A stretch of DNA of 41,852 bases from Pseudomonas monteilii NBRC 103158 = DSM 14164 (GCF_000730605.1 NZ_BBIS01000020.1:1-41852), one strand, 5' to 3'. Positions 31,628 through 39,870 are shown, counted from the stretch's first letter. Translations and numbers: made by a program. Notes: generated by a model not told the origin, from the letters alone.

Positions 31628-33055
31628 CTACGACTCCATGTGTTCTTCCGGACGACGGGCACGCCTTCCGTCCGTGGGCGCCAGTTGCAGGAAGATCGCT
31701 GCCGCCAGCATGGCCATCACGCCGATGGTGACGAAGGTCAGCTGGAAGGCGCCCAAGGTGGACTCCACGCCTTCGGCGCTGCCCGCTGCGGTAAAGCCGC
31801 CCAGCAAGGCACCGGCACAGGCCACGCCCAGGCTCAGGGCCAGTTGCGCGACCACCGATAGCAGGCTGTTACCGCTGCTGGCGCTGGCGTCGTCCAGGTC
31901 GATCAGGGTCACGGTGTTCATCGCGGTGAACTGCATCGAGTTGACCGCCCCCAGCAAGCCCAACTGAATCAGCAGCACGGCGTAGGGCGTCTGCTCGTCG
32001 ACCAGCCCCAGGCTGGCCAGCAGCAGGCCCAGCAGCAGGGTGTTGCCGGTGAGGATGATGCGGTAACCGAAGCGCTCGATCAGCGGGCGGGCAACGGACT
32101 TGGCCAGCATGGCCGCTGCCGCCAGCGGGATCATGCTCATGCCGGCCTGGGCCGGTGAGTAGCCCAGCGCGACCTGCAGCAGCAACGGCACCAGGAACGG
32201 CAGGGCGCCACTGCCCAAGCGGGCGAACAGGTTGCCGAGGATGCCGATGGCGAAGGTGCGCACGCGGAACAGGCTGGGCGAGAACAAAGGCTCCGGGTCG
32301 CGCCCGGCCCGCAGCCAGTAGGCGGCCAGGCACGCCATGCCGGCGAACAGCAGCAACATCACCCGCAAGTGCGGCAGGTGCAGCTCGCCCAGGCCTTCCA
32401 TGGCGATGGTGATCAGTACCATCGCGGCGCCGAACAGCAGGAAACCGGGGCCGTCGAACGTGGTGCGCTCGGCGCCGCGCAGGTCTGGTATGAACTTCCA
32501 TACCGCAAAGCAACCGATCAGGCCGACGGGCAGATTGAGCAGGAAGATCCAGTGCCAGCTGAGGATTTCCACCAGCCAGCCACCGACCGTCGGGCCCAGC
32601 AATGGGCCGAGCAGGCCGGGGATGGTGATGAAACTCATGATTCGCACCAGCTCGCTGCGTGGGTAGGCGCGCAACACCACCAGCCGCCCGACCGGCAGCA
32701 TCAGCGCACCGCCCAGGCCCTGCACGACCCGGGCGAAGATCAAAAAGCCCAGGCTGTTGGCGGCGGCGCACAGCAGCGAGCCGAAACTGAACAGCAGGAT
32801 GGCGCTGAAGAAGATGCGTTTGGTGCCGAAACGGTCGGCGATCCAGCCCGAGGCGGGGATCAGCAGGGCCACGGTGAGCATGTAGGCGATGATCACACCC
32901 TGCATGCGCAGCGGGTCTTCGGCCAGCGAGCGGGCCATGGCCGGCAGCGCAGTGTTGAGGATGGTGCCGTCCAGGGACTGCATGAAGAAGGCGATGGCCA
33001 CCACCCAGGGGATCCAGCGGGCGGTGACGGGGTCTAGCGGTGGGCGTTCGGGCAT
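31628..33055 (-). CDS. DHA2-type MFS multidrug exporter
   Basis: A 475-residue inner-membrane protein with about 14 hydrophobic segments, the hallmark of the DHA2 (EmrB-like) drug/proton antiporters. Seen: WVVAIAFFMQSLDGTILNTALPAMARSL (motif D1, L-D-x-T-I-x-N-x-A-L-P), GWIADRFGTKRIFF (motif A, G-x-L-A-D-R-x-G-x-K), RVVQGLGGALMLPVGR (motif B), and GLLGPLLGPTVGGWLVEILSWHWIFLLNLPVGL (motif C, G-x-x-x-G-P-x-x-G-G, here at the end of helix 5). The start at ATG 33055 has GAGGA before it. It lies 57 nt downstream of the TldE-like gene and points the same way. Substrates are unknown; a membrane-fusion partner is not adjacent. Confidence 0.9.
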   Translation of the reverse strand: MPERPPLDPVTARWIPWVVAIAFFMQSLDGTILNTALPAMARSLAEDPLRMQGVIIAYMLTVALLIPASGWIADRFGTKRIFFSAILLFSFGSLLCAAANSLGFLIFARVVQGLGGALMLPVGRLVVLRAYPRSELVRIMSFITIPGLLGPLLGPTVGGWLVEILSWHWIFLLNLPVGLIGCFAVWKFIPDLRGAERTTFDGPGFLLFGAAMVLITIAMEGLGELHLPHLRVMLLLFAGMACLAAYWLRAGRDPEPLFSPSLFRVRTFAIGILGNLFARLGSGALPFLVPLLLQVALGYSPAQAGMSMIPLAAAAMLAKSVARPLIERFGYRIILTGNTLLLGLLLASLGLVDEQTPYAVLLIQLGLLGAVNSMQFTAMNTVTLIDLDDASASSGNSLLSVVAQLALSLGVACAGALLGGFTAAGSAEGVESTLGAFQLTFVTIGVMAMLAAAIFLQLAPTDGRRARRPEEHMES

Positions 33056-33074
33056 GACTTCCTCGTTTGTCAGT

Positions 33075-33101
33075 GCCGGCCCCTTCGCGGCTAAAGGGCC
33101 A
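33075..33101. repeat. Truncated REP-like sequence
   Basis: GCCGGCCCCTTCGCGG followed by CTAAAGGGCC resembles one half of a P. putida REP unit (GGCCCCTTCGCGG head). It lacks the GCTCCTACAG end. It fills the short gap between the MFS gene start and the TldE-like gene stop. Confidence 0.45.
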
Positions 33102-33111
33102 GCAAATCCAG

Positions 33112-34431
33112 TCACAATGTCAGTGTGAGACCTTTGACCAGCGCCCCCGGCAAATGACTCGACCCGGTACTGCGCTGTCCATAGGTGCTGGTCGACAAGA
33201 TCATCTCGCGCTCGCGGGTCAGGTCCTCCAGCTGGCTGCCGAGCAAGCTGTAGAGGCTGTCATCGAAACGCATGGTGCTCACGGGCCCCTGGATCTGCCC
33301 GTTTTCTACCCAGAAGGTCGCGAACCGGGTCAGCCCGGTCATGCGCGCTGCCGGCAGGTCAGAGTAGTTCAGGTACCACAGGTTGCTGATATACAGCCCG
33401 GTGCCCAGGCGCTCGAGAATGTGCTCGCTCGCCAAGTTACCCGGTGCCAGGCTCAGTGCGCACGGCGACTCGTAGCTGTCGGCACCATTGGCCAGCAACT
33501 CGAATTCGGCCGCACTGCGCGCGCTGATCAACCGCTGCCGAGCCTCACCTTGCTGGATCAATGGCACATCCAGGCGTGGAGCCCCCTCATCGGAAAACGC
33601 CGGGCTCAGCGAACCGCTAACCTGCTCGGAGAAACTCACCAGCGGGCTCAGCCGGGCATCTGCGTTGTACAAACGCTGCAAGGCGCTGTTGCCGGTGGCC
33701 AGCGCCTGCGCGGAAAAGCCACCCCAGCACAGCATGCCGGCGATTTCGTCCATGGCCGCCGGGGCCAGGTAGGCGCGGTAGCTGCCGGGCTTGAGGGTGA
33801 CTGCCGGGCGGCCGAGGAAGCCCAACTGTTCTCGCGCCTGGCGCAGACGTGCGATGAAGTCATCCGTGCTCCACACCTGGCCGGCATAGTTGGCCTTCAC
33901 CGCCTGGCCGTTTTTGTGGAACAGGCTCCAGTCGAAGTTGAAGCTGTTGGCCTGGTGCCAGCCAAAGGCACCGAACGAACTGGCAAAGCCCCGGCAGATC
34001 GGGCCGGCAGCGTAGATACCGACCAGGTCCAGCTCGCCTGCTTCGCGGTCGAGCAGGGCCAGTACTTCGTCCAGTTCGGGCAGGGGCTGCGCCTGCAGGC
34101 TGTGGCTTTGCCAGGCACTTTCGTCTAGCCGCAGATAAGGGTCAACGGCCAACAGTGGCAAGGTCTGGCGCAGTTGCTCCAGCGCATCGCCAAGGCGCTG
34201 GCGGTCCAGTTGCGCGTCGCCACTCAAGGTCACCTGCTGTTCCGCCTGGCGGCCATCACGGACCAGCCGCAGTTGCGCGCTGGCCTGGCTGACAGTGCCG
34301 GCCTGGCGCACCTTGGCGTGGTTGAAACGCACGAATTGCGACTGTTCGGCGCTGTAGCCGAGGGTGAACTGCTCGCCTGCTTGCAGGGCGGCGCGCACAT
34401 CCCCGACCAAGGTTTCGAAAGCATGTTTCAT
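33112..34431 (-). CDS. TldE/PmbA-like metalloprotease subunit
   Basis: A 439-residue protein of the TldD/PmbA superfamily, the partner-type subunit without the zinc motif. Known TldD/TldE heterodimers are cytosolic proteases that trim antitoxins and mature peptide natural products such as microcin B17. Supporting features: ALQAGEQFTLGYSAEQSQFVRFNHAKVRQAG (N-terminal domain), YRAYLAPAAMDEIAGMLCWGGFSAQAL, APRLDVPLIQQGEARQRL, and the C-terminal GLYISNLWYLNYSDLPAARMTGLTRFATFWVENGQIQGP broken over a strand-rich domain. The gene starts at ATG 34431, which overlaps the upstream stop as TGATG, so translation is coupled 1:1 to the TldD-like subunit. This pair is separate in sequence style from the housekeeping pair. 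The peptide substrate is unknown. Confidence 0.85.
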   Translation of the reverse strand: MKHAFETLVGDVRAALQAGEQFTLGYSAEQSQFVRFNHAKVRQAGTVSQASAQLRLVRDGRQAEQQVTLSGDAQLDRQRLGDALEQLRQTLPLLAVDPYLRLDESAWQSHSLQAQPLPELDEVLALLDREAGELDLVGIYAAGPICRGFASSFGAFGWHQANSFNFDWSLFHKNGQAVKANYAGQVWSTDDFIARLRQAREQLGFLGRPAVTLKPGSYRAYLAPAAMDEIAGMLCWGGFSAQALATGNSALQRLYNADARLSPLVSFSEQVSGSLSPAFSDEGAPRLDVPLIQQGEARQRLISARSAAEFELLANGADSYESPCALSLAPGNLASEHILERLGTGLYISNLWYLNYSDLPAARMTGLTRFATFWVENGQIQGPVSTMRFDDSLYSLLGSQLEDLTREREMILSTSTYGQRSTGSSHLPGALVKGLTLTL

Positions 34432-35873
34432 CAGGCGTCTCCTCCGAATACGTCGATCTGGCGGAATACGCAGGCGGGCGATGCATGGCCGACCCGCACC
34501 ACTTGGTTGGGCTCGCCTTTGCCGCAGTTGGGCGTGCCGAGTACCTGGAAGGTGCTGCGGTCGCCAACCGCCACCAGGTTGCGCCAGAACTGTGCGGAGA
34601 TGCCGCGGTAGTTGGGGTTCTTGACGATGCCCTTGAGCTCGCCGTTTTCGATCAGCTGGCCCCATTCGCAGCCGAACTGGAACTTGTTGCGTGCATCGTC
34701 GATGGACCAGGAGCGGTTGGTGCGCATCAGGATGCCGTGCTCGATACCCTTCACCAGTTGCTCCAGGCTTTGGTCGCCCGGCTCGATGTTCAGGTTGGCC
34801 ATGCGGTCGATCGGTGCACGGTTCCACCCGCAGGCGCGGCTGTTGGCCACGCCGTCCAGGCCAGAGCGGAATTGCGACAATGCGCCGCCCAGCGGGCGCA
34901 ACAGCAGGCCGTCGCGGATCAGGAACTGCTTGCTGGCCGGGGTGCCGTCGTCATCGAAGCTGTAGCTGGCCAGCTCTTCGCCGATGGTGGGGTCGAAGGT
35001 CACGTTCAGCAGGTTGGAGCCGTACTGCAGGTGGCCGAAATCGCTGGCTTTGACGAAGCTGGTGCCAGCGTAATTACGCTCGTCACCGAGGATGCGGTCC
35101 ATTTCCAGCGGGTGGCCGATGGACTCGTGAATCTGCAGCATCATCTGGTCTGGCATCAGCAGCAGGTCGCGTGGGCCGCTGGGGGTGTTGGGTGCCAGCA
35201 GCAACTGCAGTGCCTCGTCGGCAACTTGCCGGGCGGCGCCCACCAGCCCGCAACGCTCGATGATTTCGAACCCGCCCTGCTGGCCGAAGTTGTCGCGGCC
35301 CAGGCTGCGGCTCTGGCTGTCCTGGCCATCGCTGGCGGTGACACCCAGGCCCGGGAACAGGAAGCGCTGGGCGTGGCGCAGTTCGGCACCGGCCGAGTTC
35401 AGGTAGGTTTGCTCGACCAGGGTCAGGCCCAGGCTCGCCTGCCAGTCCACCAGGCGGCTGTCCTTGGGCACGCTGGCCGATTCGGCGGCGAGTAAGCCAA
35501 GGCAGTCGGCGAGGGACGGCACGGGCTGGTCGAAGTTGGGTGAGATGTGGTCGTGCCGCGCGCTGGTCACGGGCTGGTCGCACAGATCGAGCAAGCTGTG
35601 CCGGGCGATCTGTCGGGCCAGGGCCTCGGCCTGTTCCAGCGCGTGTTGCAGACCCGCCTGGGACAGGTCGGCGGTGGCCGCGTAAGCCTCCACGCCGTTG
35701 ACTCGCACAGTGAGCATGGCGCCTTCGTCCTGGCTGAAGAACGGAGGTTCGGCAACGTTGCGGCGAACCGACAGCGCCTGGTGCGACTGTTTCACATGGC
35801 GCAGGGAAAACAATTCGGCCGTACTGCGCAGCGCGGCAAAGCGCTGGCGCAGCAGGGCGCTGGAATCAAACAT
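34431..35873 (-). CDS. TldD-like zinc metalloprotease subunit
   Basis: A 480-residue TldD-family protein with the zinc motif HESIGH (His249, Glu250, His254 in MMLQIHESIGHPLEMDRIL), the HExxxH site of catalytic TldD subunits. Other family segments are DDDGTPASKQFLIRDGLLLRPL, RACGWNRAPIDRMANLNIEPGD, LVKGIEHGILM and RNKFQFGCEWGQLIENGELKGIVKNPNYRG broken over the C-terminal domain. Cys at the third ligand position (FGCEWG) is consistent with the family. GGAGG lies seven bases before ATG 35873. It overlaps the TldE-like gene by one base. No candidate precursor peptide was found next to it; the 5' side is a gene remnant (35906-35980). Confidence 0.87.
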   Translation of the reverse strand: MFDSSALLRQRFAALRSTAELFSLRHVKQSHQALSVRRNVAEPPFFSQDEGAMLTVRVNGVEAYAATADLSQAGLQHALEQAEALARQIARHSLLDLCDQPVTSARHDHISPNFDQPVPSLADCLGLLAAESASVPKDSRLVDWQASLGLTLVEQTYLNSAGAELRHAQRFLFPGLGVTASDGQDSQSRSLGRDNFGQQGGFEIIERCGLVGAARQVADEALQLLLAPNTPSGPRDLLLMPDQMMLQIHESIGHPLEMDRILGDERNYAGTSFVKASDFGHLQYGSNLLNVTFDPTIGEELASYSFDDDGTPASKQFLIRDGLLLRPLGGALSQFRSGLDGVANSRACGWNRAPIDRMANLNIEPGDQSLEQLVKGIEHGILMRTNRSWSIDDARNKFQFGCEWGQLIENGELKGIVKNPNYRGISAQFWRNLVAVGDRSTFQVLGTPNCGKGEPNQVVRVGHASPACVFRQIDVFGGDA

Positions 35874-35905
35874 GCACAAGCCTCCGTGTACACGGTGGCT
35901 CCCCC

Positions 35906-35980
35906 TTAGAACCACCCCTCTAGCAATGCCAGCTCATTATGGCAGCCCGGTACTTTCCAGGTCAGGAAATAACGCGCGGC
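35906..35980 (-). pseudogene. Displaced 3' end of an acyl-CoA dehydrogenase gene
   Basis: Read on the minus strand this stretch encodes [20 protein letters not shown], then EGWF and a TAA stop. The intact dehydrogenase at 39901-41703 encodes [20 protein letters not shown], then EARDD...QDAWF and stop, in the same orientation. Two substitutions distinguish the first 20 residues, and the remnant lacks about 12 codons before the shared WF-stop end. There is no coding sequence upstream of it; the LysR gene overlaps it in another frame. It is therefore a gene-end duplicate left next to tldD, not an independent gene. Confidence 0.88.
35918..35980 (+). repeat. Left 63-bp direct repeat flanking the accessory cassette
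   Basis: Begins CTCTAGCAATGCCAGCTCAT and ends GGAAATAACGCGCGGC. It matches 39946-40008 at 60 of 63 positions, same orientation, by direct reading. The three differences are T/G and T/C inside and G/C near the end. It resembles the left border of an insertion at the 3' end of the dehydrogenase gene. Confidence 0.9.
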
Positions 35981-36855
35981 GGGAAATGGTCGGGCGTTGC
36001 CACCCCTTCTTTCTGGATGGCGGCTTTCAACATTCCGTTCAAATGCAGCGCGACATGGTGAGAGGTGTCCGTCAGCAGGTAGACGTGATGCTCGGCGAGG
36101 TCGGGCAAGCCCATGCCCTCCACGTAAGTGAGCGATGGGTCGGCGTTATCCAGCCCTTCGACGATGCCAACGGCCAGGCCACTCCTCATGCAGGCCAGCA
36201 CGGCATGCCAGTTGGCGCTTTCCAGCAGGATGCGGTACGCGATGCCTTGGGCTTTCAGTGCCTGCAAGGCCGCCTCTCTGTACGGGCAGCCTTTCAACTG
36301 CAGAGCCAGTGGCAAGGGGCGGCTGGCATCATGATTGAACCCCGGGGCGGCGGCCCAGCGAGGCTGAGTCGATCGTATCCATTCACCTTGCTGCCAGTCT
36401 TCACTGCTGACCGCCACTGCCAGGTCCAGCCGCTGTCGGGCAAACAGGTCGATGAGCTCGGCACTGGACCGTGCCACGGCCTCCAGTTCCAGTTTCGGGT
36501 TACTGGCAACAAACACCGGCAAGAAGTCGCTCATGAGGTTGGCGGCATAGCCGTCGGGCACACCCAGGCGCACTTTTCCGGTGATCTGCTGCGGTGACAG
36601 CGTAGCCAGCAACCTGTCATGCGCCATCAGAAAACGTGTTGCCTCGCCCAGCAAGTGCCGGCCTGCCGGGGTCAGCTCCACCGATTGGTTGCTGCGGGCA
36701 AACAGTTGTTGCCCGACCTTTTCTTCCAGCTTCTGGATTTGTGTGGTTACCGCCGAAGGGCTGCGGTGGACGTAGTCGGCTGCATCCTTGAAGCGGCCCA
36801 GCCGCGCTACTGCCTGGAAGGTTCTCAGTACGTTGATGTCGAGGCCTTTGCCCAT
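35962..36855 (-). CDS. LysR-family transcriptional regulator of the cassette
   Basis: A 297-residue LysR-type regulator. Helix-turn-helix at residues ~6-65: DINVLRTFQAVARLGRFKDAADYVHRSPSAVTTQIQKLEEKVGQQLFAR broken by the turn, with SPSAVTTQIQKLE as the recognition helix. The effector domain starts TGKVRLGVPDGYAANLM. The start at ATG 36855 has AGGTGG upstream; a longer in-frame reading without a site is rejected. It is divergent from the methyltransferase operon (117 bp), the classical LysR layout, so it probably controls that operon in response to a small ligand. Odd point: its last codons and TGA lie inside the left direct repeat, in a frame different from the dehydrogenase remnant. Confidence 0.92.
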   Translation of the reverse strand: MGKGLDINVLRTFQAVARLGRFKDAADYVHRSPSAVTTQIQKLEEKVGQQLFARSNQSVELTPAGRHLLGEATRFLMAHDRLLATLSPQQITGKVRLGVPDGYAANLMSDFLPVFVASNPKLELEAVARSSAELIDLFARQRLDLAVAVSSEDWQQGEWIRSTQPRWAAAPGFNHDASRPLPLALQLKGCPYREAALQALKAQGIAYRILLESANWHAVLACMRSGLAVGIVEGLDNADPSLTYVEGMGLPDLAEHHVYLLTDTSHHVALHLNGMLKAAIQKEGVATPDHFPPRVIS

Positions 36856-36913
36856 TGCGCCACCTGATTTAGCCGGATCGAACCAGCGCTTCGATTTATT
36901 CAACTGTACAGGC

Positions 36914-36941
36914 TTTATACCCCCTCTTACTGTGAGGTCAA
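36914..36941 (-). promoter_or_regulatory. Sigma70 promoter of the LysR gene
   Basis: On the minus strand TTGACC (36941-36936), a 16-bp spacer and TATAAA (36919-36914), about 55 bp before ATG 36855. The intergenic region is also where the LysR operator and operon promoter must lie, but I could not fix a T-N11-A site with confidence. Confidence 0.65.
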
Positions 36942-36971
36942 AGCACGCCTACCTCCCGAAAATGCAATGGA

Positions 36972-37961
36972 ATGATACGGATGAGCCTGAACGACTTCGT
37001 TGTAGATGCACTTGTGCATACCCCTTCGTACCAGAACGCTCGGCTATGGACGGTCGAGAACCACGAGAAGTACTCGACCCTGTCTCAGCCTGAGCTTGGG
37101 CCGCAAAGCGATCATCGTTTTAACCACGAGATATTTCTGCTGATGCGGGCCTTGAATGAACAGGGTGTGGGGCAGGAGGGGCTGTGTGCCGACGCACAAG
37201 GACAGGGGGCGCTCAAAAGCGTCATTAGCAATGTTGCCGACCGCCTGGCAGCACTTGGCAATGGGCGCAGGGTGCACTATGTCGAGTTGGGCCCTGAGCC
37301 GATCAAGAGCGCTTGCCTGCTGAAGCGAATGGCCGAGACTTCCAGCTCCATTCGCTACACCGCCATCGATATCAACCAGACTTCGGAGCCCGCGATGAGT
37401 GATGCGGTGCGGCCGATAGTGCAGGGCGACGGGAGCTTCAACTACATCGCCGCCGACTACCGCACGGTCACCCATGACGATTTACGTCACGACCAGGAGC
37501 TTACCCTGATCACCCTGCTGGGCTTTCAGGAGGGTAACGAGTTGCCGGTGAGCACGGGAAGGCTGATCCGTAGTCTTGCAGGTGAAACGACCTACATTCT
37601 TTCGGAAATGCAGGTGTACGAGGAAGGGTTGGAACAGCCCATCCTTGGGTTCTACGCCAACCCCAACATGCTGCAGTTCTCCCGAATGGTTGCGCTTCAA
37701 CAAGGCTTCACACCGTCGGGGCCGCATGAAGCCATGCTCGTGCCGTTGCGAATTCTGGGTGAGTCGATCCATGTGGCTGTGACCCTGCAGCCTGTTCAGC
37801 GCCTACATCAACATGGGTATCTGCTGACCAATATCTGCCTCAAGTACACGCCCGAACAGTTCCGTCGCATCAGGGCACAGCACTGCAACTGCAGCGTGAT
37901 GGACGAATTTGCCAGTGGCGACGGCTCGGTGCGCTATCAAATCGCGAAGTACCTCCAGTAG
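36972..37961 (+). CDS. SAM-dependent methyltransferase, EgtD-like (Methyltransf_33 type)
   Basis: A 329-residue protein that I assign tentatively to the histidine-N-methyltransferase-like (EgtD/DUF2260) group. Support: motif I VHYVELGPEPIKSACLLKRM (residues ~102-120), strand 2 YTAIDINQ (129-136), then LTLITLLGFQEGNELPVSTGRLIRSL (178-201), which mirrors the L-G-x-x-x-G-N-x-x-P segment of EgtD. A C-terminal beta-rich part includes the LTNICLKYTPEQFRRI stretch (285-300) of the K-Y-T-x-E-x-F type. Length also fits EgtD (~320). The SAM-loop G-S-G-D-G is altered to G-P-E-P, so cofactor or substrate use may differ. Probable role: N-methylation of an amino acid or its derivative. The start may be ATG 36972 or 36981; neither has a strong Shine-Dalgarno. 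The oxygenase follows after 23 nt. Confidence 0.65.
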   Translation: MIRMSLNDFVVDALVHTPSYQNARLWTVENHEKYSTLSQPELGPQSDHRFNHEIFLLMRALNEQGVGQEGLCADAQGQGALKSVISNVADRLAALGNGRRVHYVELGPEPIKSACLLKRMAETSSSIRYTAIDINQTSEPAMSDAVRPIVQGDGSFNYIAADYRTVTHDDLRHDQELTLITLLGFQEGNELPVSTGRLIRSLAGETTYILSEMQVYEEGLEQPILGFYANPNMLQFSRMVALQQGFTPSGPHEAMLVPLRILGESIHVAVTLQPVQRLHQHGYLLTNICLKYTPEQFRRIRAQHCNCSVMDEFASGDGSVRYQIAKYLQ

Positions 37962-37984
37962 CGGCTTACAGGGACAGACTCATC

Positions 37985-38944
37985 ATGAACCACTCAGACA
38001 CCTTACCTTTGTTCGAGCGCGGCGTTGGCCGTGTGAAGCTGGCGCTCAAGTCAACGCTGAAGCGCGCGCCGCGACCTTCGTCGATATGCCTCGGCGAGGA
38101 GGTTGCCTGGCGGGACGATCTGCTCTGGCCCCAAGGCGCCACCATCGCCGATACCCGAACACTGGGAGAGCTGGGCTATACCCGCAGCCCGCACGCCAAA
38201 ATTTCGGTCGATACCATCACTGGGGTAGCGGTTGTCCATCGGCTGTTCACACCTGAAGGTGTTGCGGCCTTGCAAGGCATCTGCACACGCCTGGAGGAAG
38301 CCGCTGGCGACAGTGAATGGATCATTTCCCGGCGCACGCGAGGGGTTACCGCGCTGTCGTCGTTCATCAACGACATGATGTGCAGTCGCGCATTCCTGTT
38401 GGCCGTGTCGCGCATTGCGGGCGTGCCGCTGGTGCCTTACCCCATGCTCAACGCCCGCTCGCAGATCAACTATTTCTATCCCAAGCCAGCGGAGCAACAG
38501 CAGCAACTGGGCATGTGGCACACGGACGGCACCAATTATGTGCTCAACATCGTGCTGTCGGGGCCTTCCGATTACAGCGGCGGCGAGTTCCTGTTCCACA
38601 ACGGTACAGTCGATACCTTTGATGCCCTGGATTACCGCACCTTCGAAACTGCACGCCTGGACGCGCCTGGTGATGCCTTGTTCATCTACGGCAGCCGATT
38701 ATTTCACGGTGTTCGCCCGGTACTCAGCGGGCGACGCATGTCACTGGTGTTGTCGTTCCATTGTCCCTGGTTCAGTGACGACTCCAACCGTTTCTGGCAC
38801 CTGGCTTCTGACGACGGCATTCCCGCGACCCTGCCGAATTGGCTGGGGTTACGCTGGGCACTGCACCGGCCGGCTGCCCGGCACTATGCGCGTATCGGCA
38901 TTGAGCCGATTACGTTCGAGGAATTGCATCCCATAGGGGCGTGA
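37985..38944 (+). CDS. 2-oxoglutarate/Fe(II)-dependent oxygenase (prolyl-hydroxylase-like)
   Basis: A 319-residue non-haem iron dioxygenase. The facial triad is visible as His179-x-Asp181 in LGMWHTDGTNYVLNIVLSG and His241 in YGSRLFHGVRPVLSGRRMSLVLSF, with Arg250 or Arg251 ten residues after as the 2-oxoglutarate anchor. The double-stranded beta-helix context (DYSGGEFLFHNG, DAPGDALFIYG) is typical of the 2OG-FeII_Oxy_3 class. The ~75 N-terminal residues are not recognised and may bind the substrate. Expected reaction: hydroxylation (or a related oxidation) of a small molecule or amino-acid side chain with succinate and CO2 release. It sits between the methyltransferase (23 nt) and the exporter (stop 38942-38944, exporter ATG at 38947), so it is co-transcribed with both. 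Substrate unknown. Confidence 0.83.
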   Translation: MNHSDTLPLFERGVGRVKLALKSTLKRAPRPSSICLGEEVAWRDDLLWPQGATIADTRTLGELGYTRSPHAKISVDTITGVAVVHRLFTPEGVAALQGICTRLEEAAGDSEWIISRRTRGVTALSSFINDMMCSRAFLLAVSRIAGVPLVPYPMLNARSQINYFYPKPAEQQQQLGMWHTDGTNYVLNIVLSGPSDYSGGEFLFHNGTVDTFDALDYRTFETARLDAPGDALFIYGSRLFHGVRPVLSGRRMSLVLSFHCPWFSDDSNRFWHLASDDGIPATLPNWLGLRWALHRPAARHYARIGIEPITFEELHPIGA

Positions 38945-38946
38945 GT

Positions 38947-39870
38947 ATGCCAAGCAGTGTGCTCTACCTGATCCTGCTGCAAGCCATTTTTGTCCTGTCC
39001 TGGAGTTCGGGCTTCATTGGCGCCCGGCTGGGTACAGAGGACGCGGGTGCGATCAGCCTGCTCTTCTGGCGCTTTCTGCTGGTCAGCATCTGCCTGTTGC
39101 CCATTGTCGCGCATCGACTGGGGGCATTGTCGTGGGCACAAATACGCTACAACGCCGTGATCGGCTTTTTGGCCCAGTTCGCCTACCTGGTGAGTGTTTA
39201 CATCGCTATTCGAGGTGGGCTACCGGCCGGGATCGCTGCCATTATTTGCGCCCTGCAGCCACTGATAACGGCATCGATGAGCCGCAAGGACCAGCATGAG
39301 CGCAGCGGTCGGCAGGAGTGGCTGGGGCTTGGGGTCGGGTTCGCGGGCGTAAGTGTGGTCGTGCTGGGAGAGTACAGCCTGTCCACGACCCGGCTTGAGC
39401 TTTGGCTATACGCTCTGCCGCTGATCGCCGCCGTCACGTTGTCCATTGCCACACTTTATCAGCGGCGGCAATCGGTACTGGCGACCGACCACAGCAAGGA
39501 CGGCTTGTTGATGCCGCTGTTTTTGCAGTCAACCACGACGTTGGTACTGCTGGCAGCCACAGGCTTGCCGCTGGGCCTGATCGAGGTGCCTGCCAGCACG
39601 CAAGTCTGGGCGGCTGTTGCATGGCTGACCTTGTTCTCGACGTTCATCGCCTACTTGAGCCTGTGGATACTGCTCACAAAACTGTCGGCGACTCGCGTTT
39701 CGGCACTGGTCTATCTGGAGCCGCCAGTGACCTTGCTATGGGCAGCACTGATGTTCGGGGACGCGATCCACTGGACAACCTATGCAGGCGTCGCAGTGGT
39801 CGCTGCGGGAATCGCCATTGCGCGTAGCCCGCGCAGGGTGACTTCGCCTGCACATGCAGTGGAGAGATAG
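38947..39870 (+). CDS. EamA-family (DMT) metabolite exporter of the cassette
   Basis: A 307-residue inner-membrane protein with ten hydrophobic segments in two EamA repeats (LYLILLQAIFVLSWSSGFIGARLG in the first, WLTLFSTFIAYLSLWILLTKLSATRVSALVYLEPPVTLLWAALMFGD broken over the second). The terminal G-V-A-V-V-A-A-G-I-A-I motif closes repeat two. EamA proteins of this size often export amino acids or amino-acid-like metabolites. The ATG at 38947 has GGGGCG ahead; a GTG at 38941 overlapping the oxygenase stop is too close to that site. As the last gene of the operon it probably exports the product of the methyltransferase and oxygenase. It ends about 30 nt before the dehydrogenase 3' end, convergently. 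Confidence 0.86.
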   Translation: MPSSVLYLILLQAIFVLSWSSGFIGARLGTEDAGAISLLFWRFLLVSICLLPIVAHRLGALSWAQIRYNAVIGFLAQFAYLVSVYIAIRGGLPAGIAAIICALQPLITASMSRKDQHERSGRQEWLGLGVGFAGVSVVVLGEYSLSTTRLELWLYALPLIAAVTLSIATLYQRRQSVLATDHSKDGLLMPLFLQSTTTLVLLAATGLPLGLIEVPASTQVWAAVAWLTLFSTFIAYLSLWILLTKLSATRVSALVYLEPPVTLLWAALMFGDAIHWTTYAGVAVVAAGIAIARSPRRVTSPAHAVER

